A stretch of 64,000 nucleotides of DNA from the NCBI RefSeq assembly GCF_011045095.1, contig NZ_JAALDL010000001.1, positions 372,001-436,000 on the forward strand, read 5' to 3'. Shown here piece by piece: positions 63,885-64,000 of this stretch. How positions within the stretch are numbered: the stretch's first letter is position 1; every line of letters starts with the position of its first letter. The notes below the pieces were generated by a model, which made no database searches, was not told where the DNA came from, and worked only from the letters and a program-made list of their open reading frames with translations. This DNA comes from Grimontia sedimenti (GTDB lineage: Bacteria; Pseudomonadota; Gammaproteobacteria; Enterobacterales; Vibrionaceae). Position numbers and translations under genes: made by a program.

Positions 63885-64000
63885 GACTGAATAAGAAAGT
63901 AAAATGACTAATTATGCTTAAATAAACCACTTAATCGGATAGATATTCTTAATGTGATTCTTATCACCAATTGGCATATTAGATCAATTAAAAACCACCC

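Overview
The window looks like chromosomal DNA of a member of the Vibrionaceae. The diagnostic blocks are the heme-uptake cluster hutDCB-exbD-exbB-tonB / hutWXZ-hutA, a vxrABC (wigKR-type) envelope-stress two-component locus, and a 162-bp palindromic repeat of a kind I associate with Vibrio intergenic DNA. A Grimontia/Enterovibrio-like host is my guess from overall composition and gene mix; no rRNA or tRNA gene is present to settle it.

Layout. 0.1-9 kb: urate hydroxylase, an sgrR-like regulator split by a frameshift, a minus-strand block with AEC and MATE transporters, and the msrPQ methionine-sulfoxide repair pair. 9.07-9.35 kb: a MITE-like element with TA-flanked inverted termini. 9.5-14.9 kb: an L,D-transpeptidase convergent with its likely substrate (an Lpp-like lipoprotein), a copper/cytochrome-oxidase assembly operon (PCuAC, SCO and a membrane protein), and a DUF368 lipid-carrier translocase. 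15-20.5 kb: pirin, a cytoplasmic-type 5'-nucleotidase, a BASS-like transporter and small proteins. 20.8-28.5 kb: pntAB (pntA frameshifted), vxrABC, a TraF-like outer-membrane protein (frameshifted) and YoaH. 28.6-36.3 kb: a ppGpp-hydrolase-like HD protein, the large palindrome, divergent nadE and nadD-like genes, an acyltransferase, and LysR plus a chromate transporter. 36.5-49.1 kb: Gfo/Idh/MocA oxidoreductase, the heme import and degradation cluster with a Fur-like box between tonB and hutW, and an ABC exporter. 49.1-57.1 kb: 6-phospho-beta-glucosidase followed by an accessory-looking series of small single genes, two of which carry LexA-type SOS boxes. 57.2-63.9 kb: a delta-class carbonic anhydrase, a RES/Xre toxin-antitoxin pair, two structured intergenic stretches, and a LysR / Lrp / large PLP-enzyme locus.

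How genes work together. Heme enters through the TonB-dependent receptor HutA, energised by TonB-ExbB-ExbD, crosses the inner membrane through HutBCD and is handled by HutX/HutZ/HutW. MsrPQ repairs oxidised periplasmic proteins. The L,D-transpeptidase probably links the neighbouring Lpp-like protein to peptidoglycan, and vxrAB would respond to wall damage. NadE and the NadD-like enzyme face each other across one promoter region.

A general warning: four genes (sgrR-like, pntA, TraF-like and the gene at 53904) are each broken by an apparent loss of exactly one base in or next to a mononucleotide run. This pattern suggests sequencing or assembly error, or a lineage prone to homopolymer slippage, more than four independent pseudogenes. 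I found no CRISPR array, complete insertion sequence, tRNA or rRNA.
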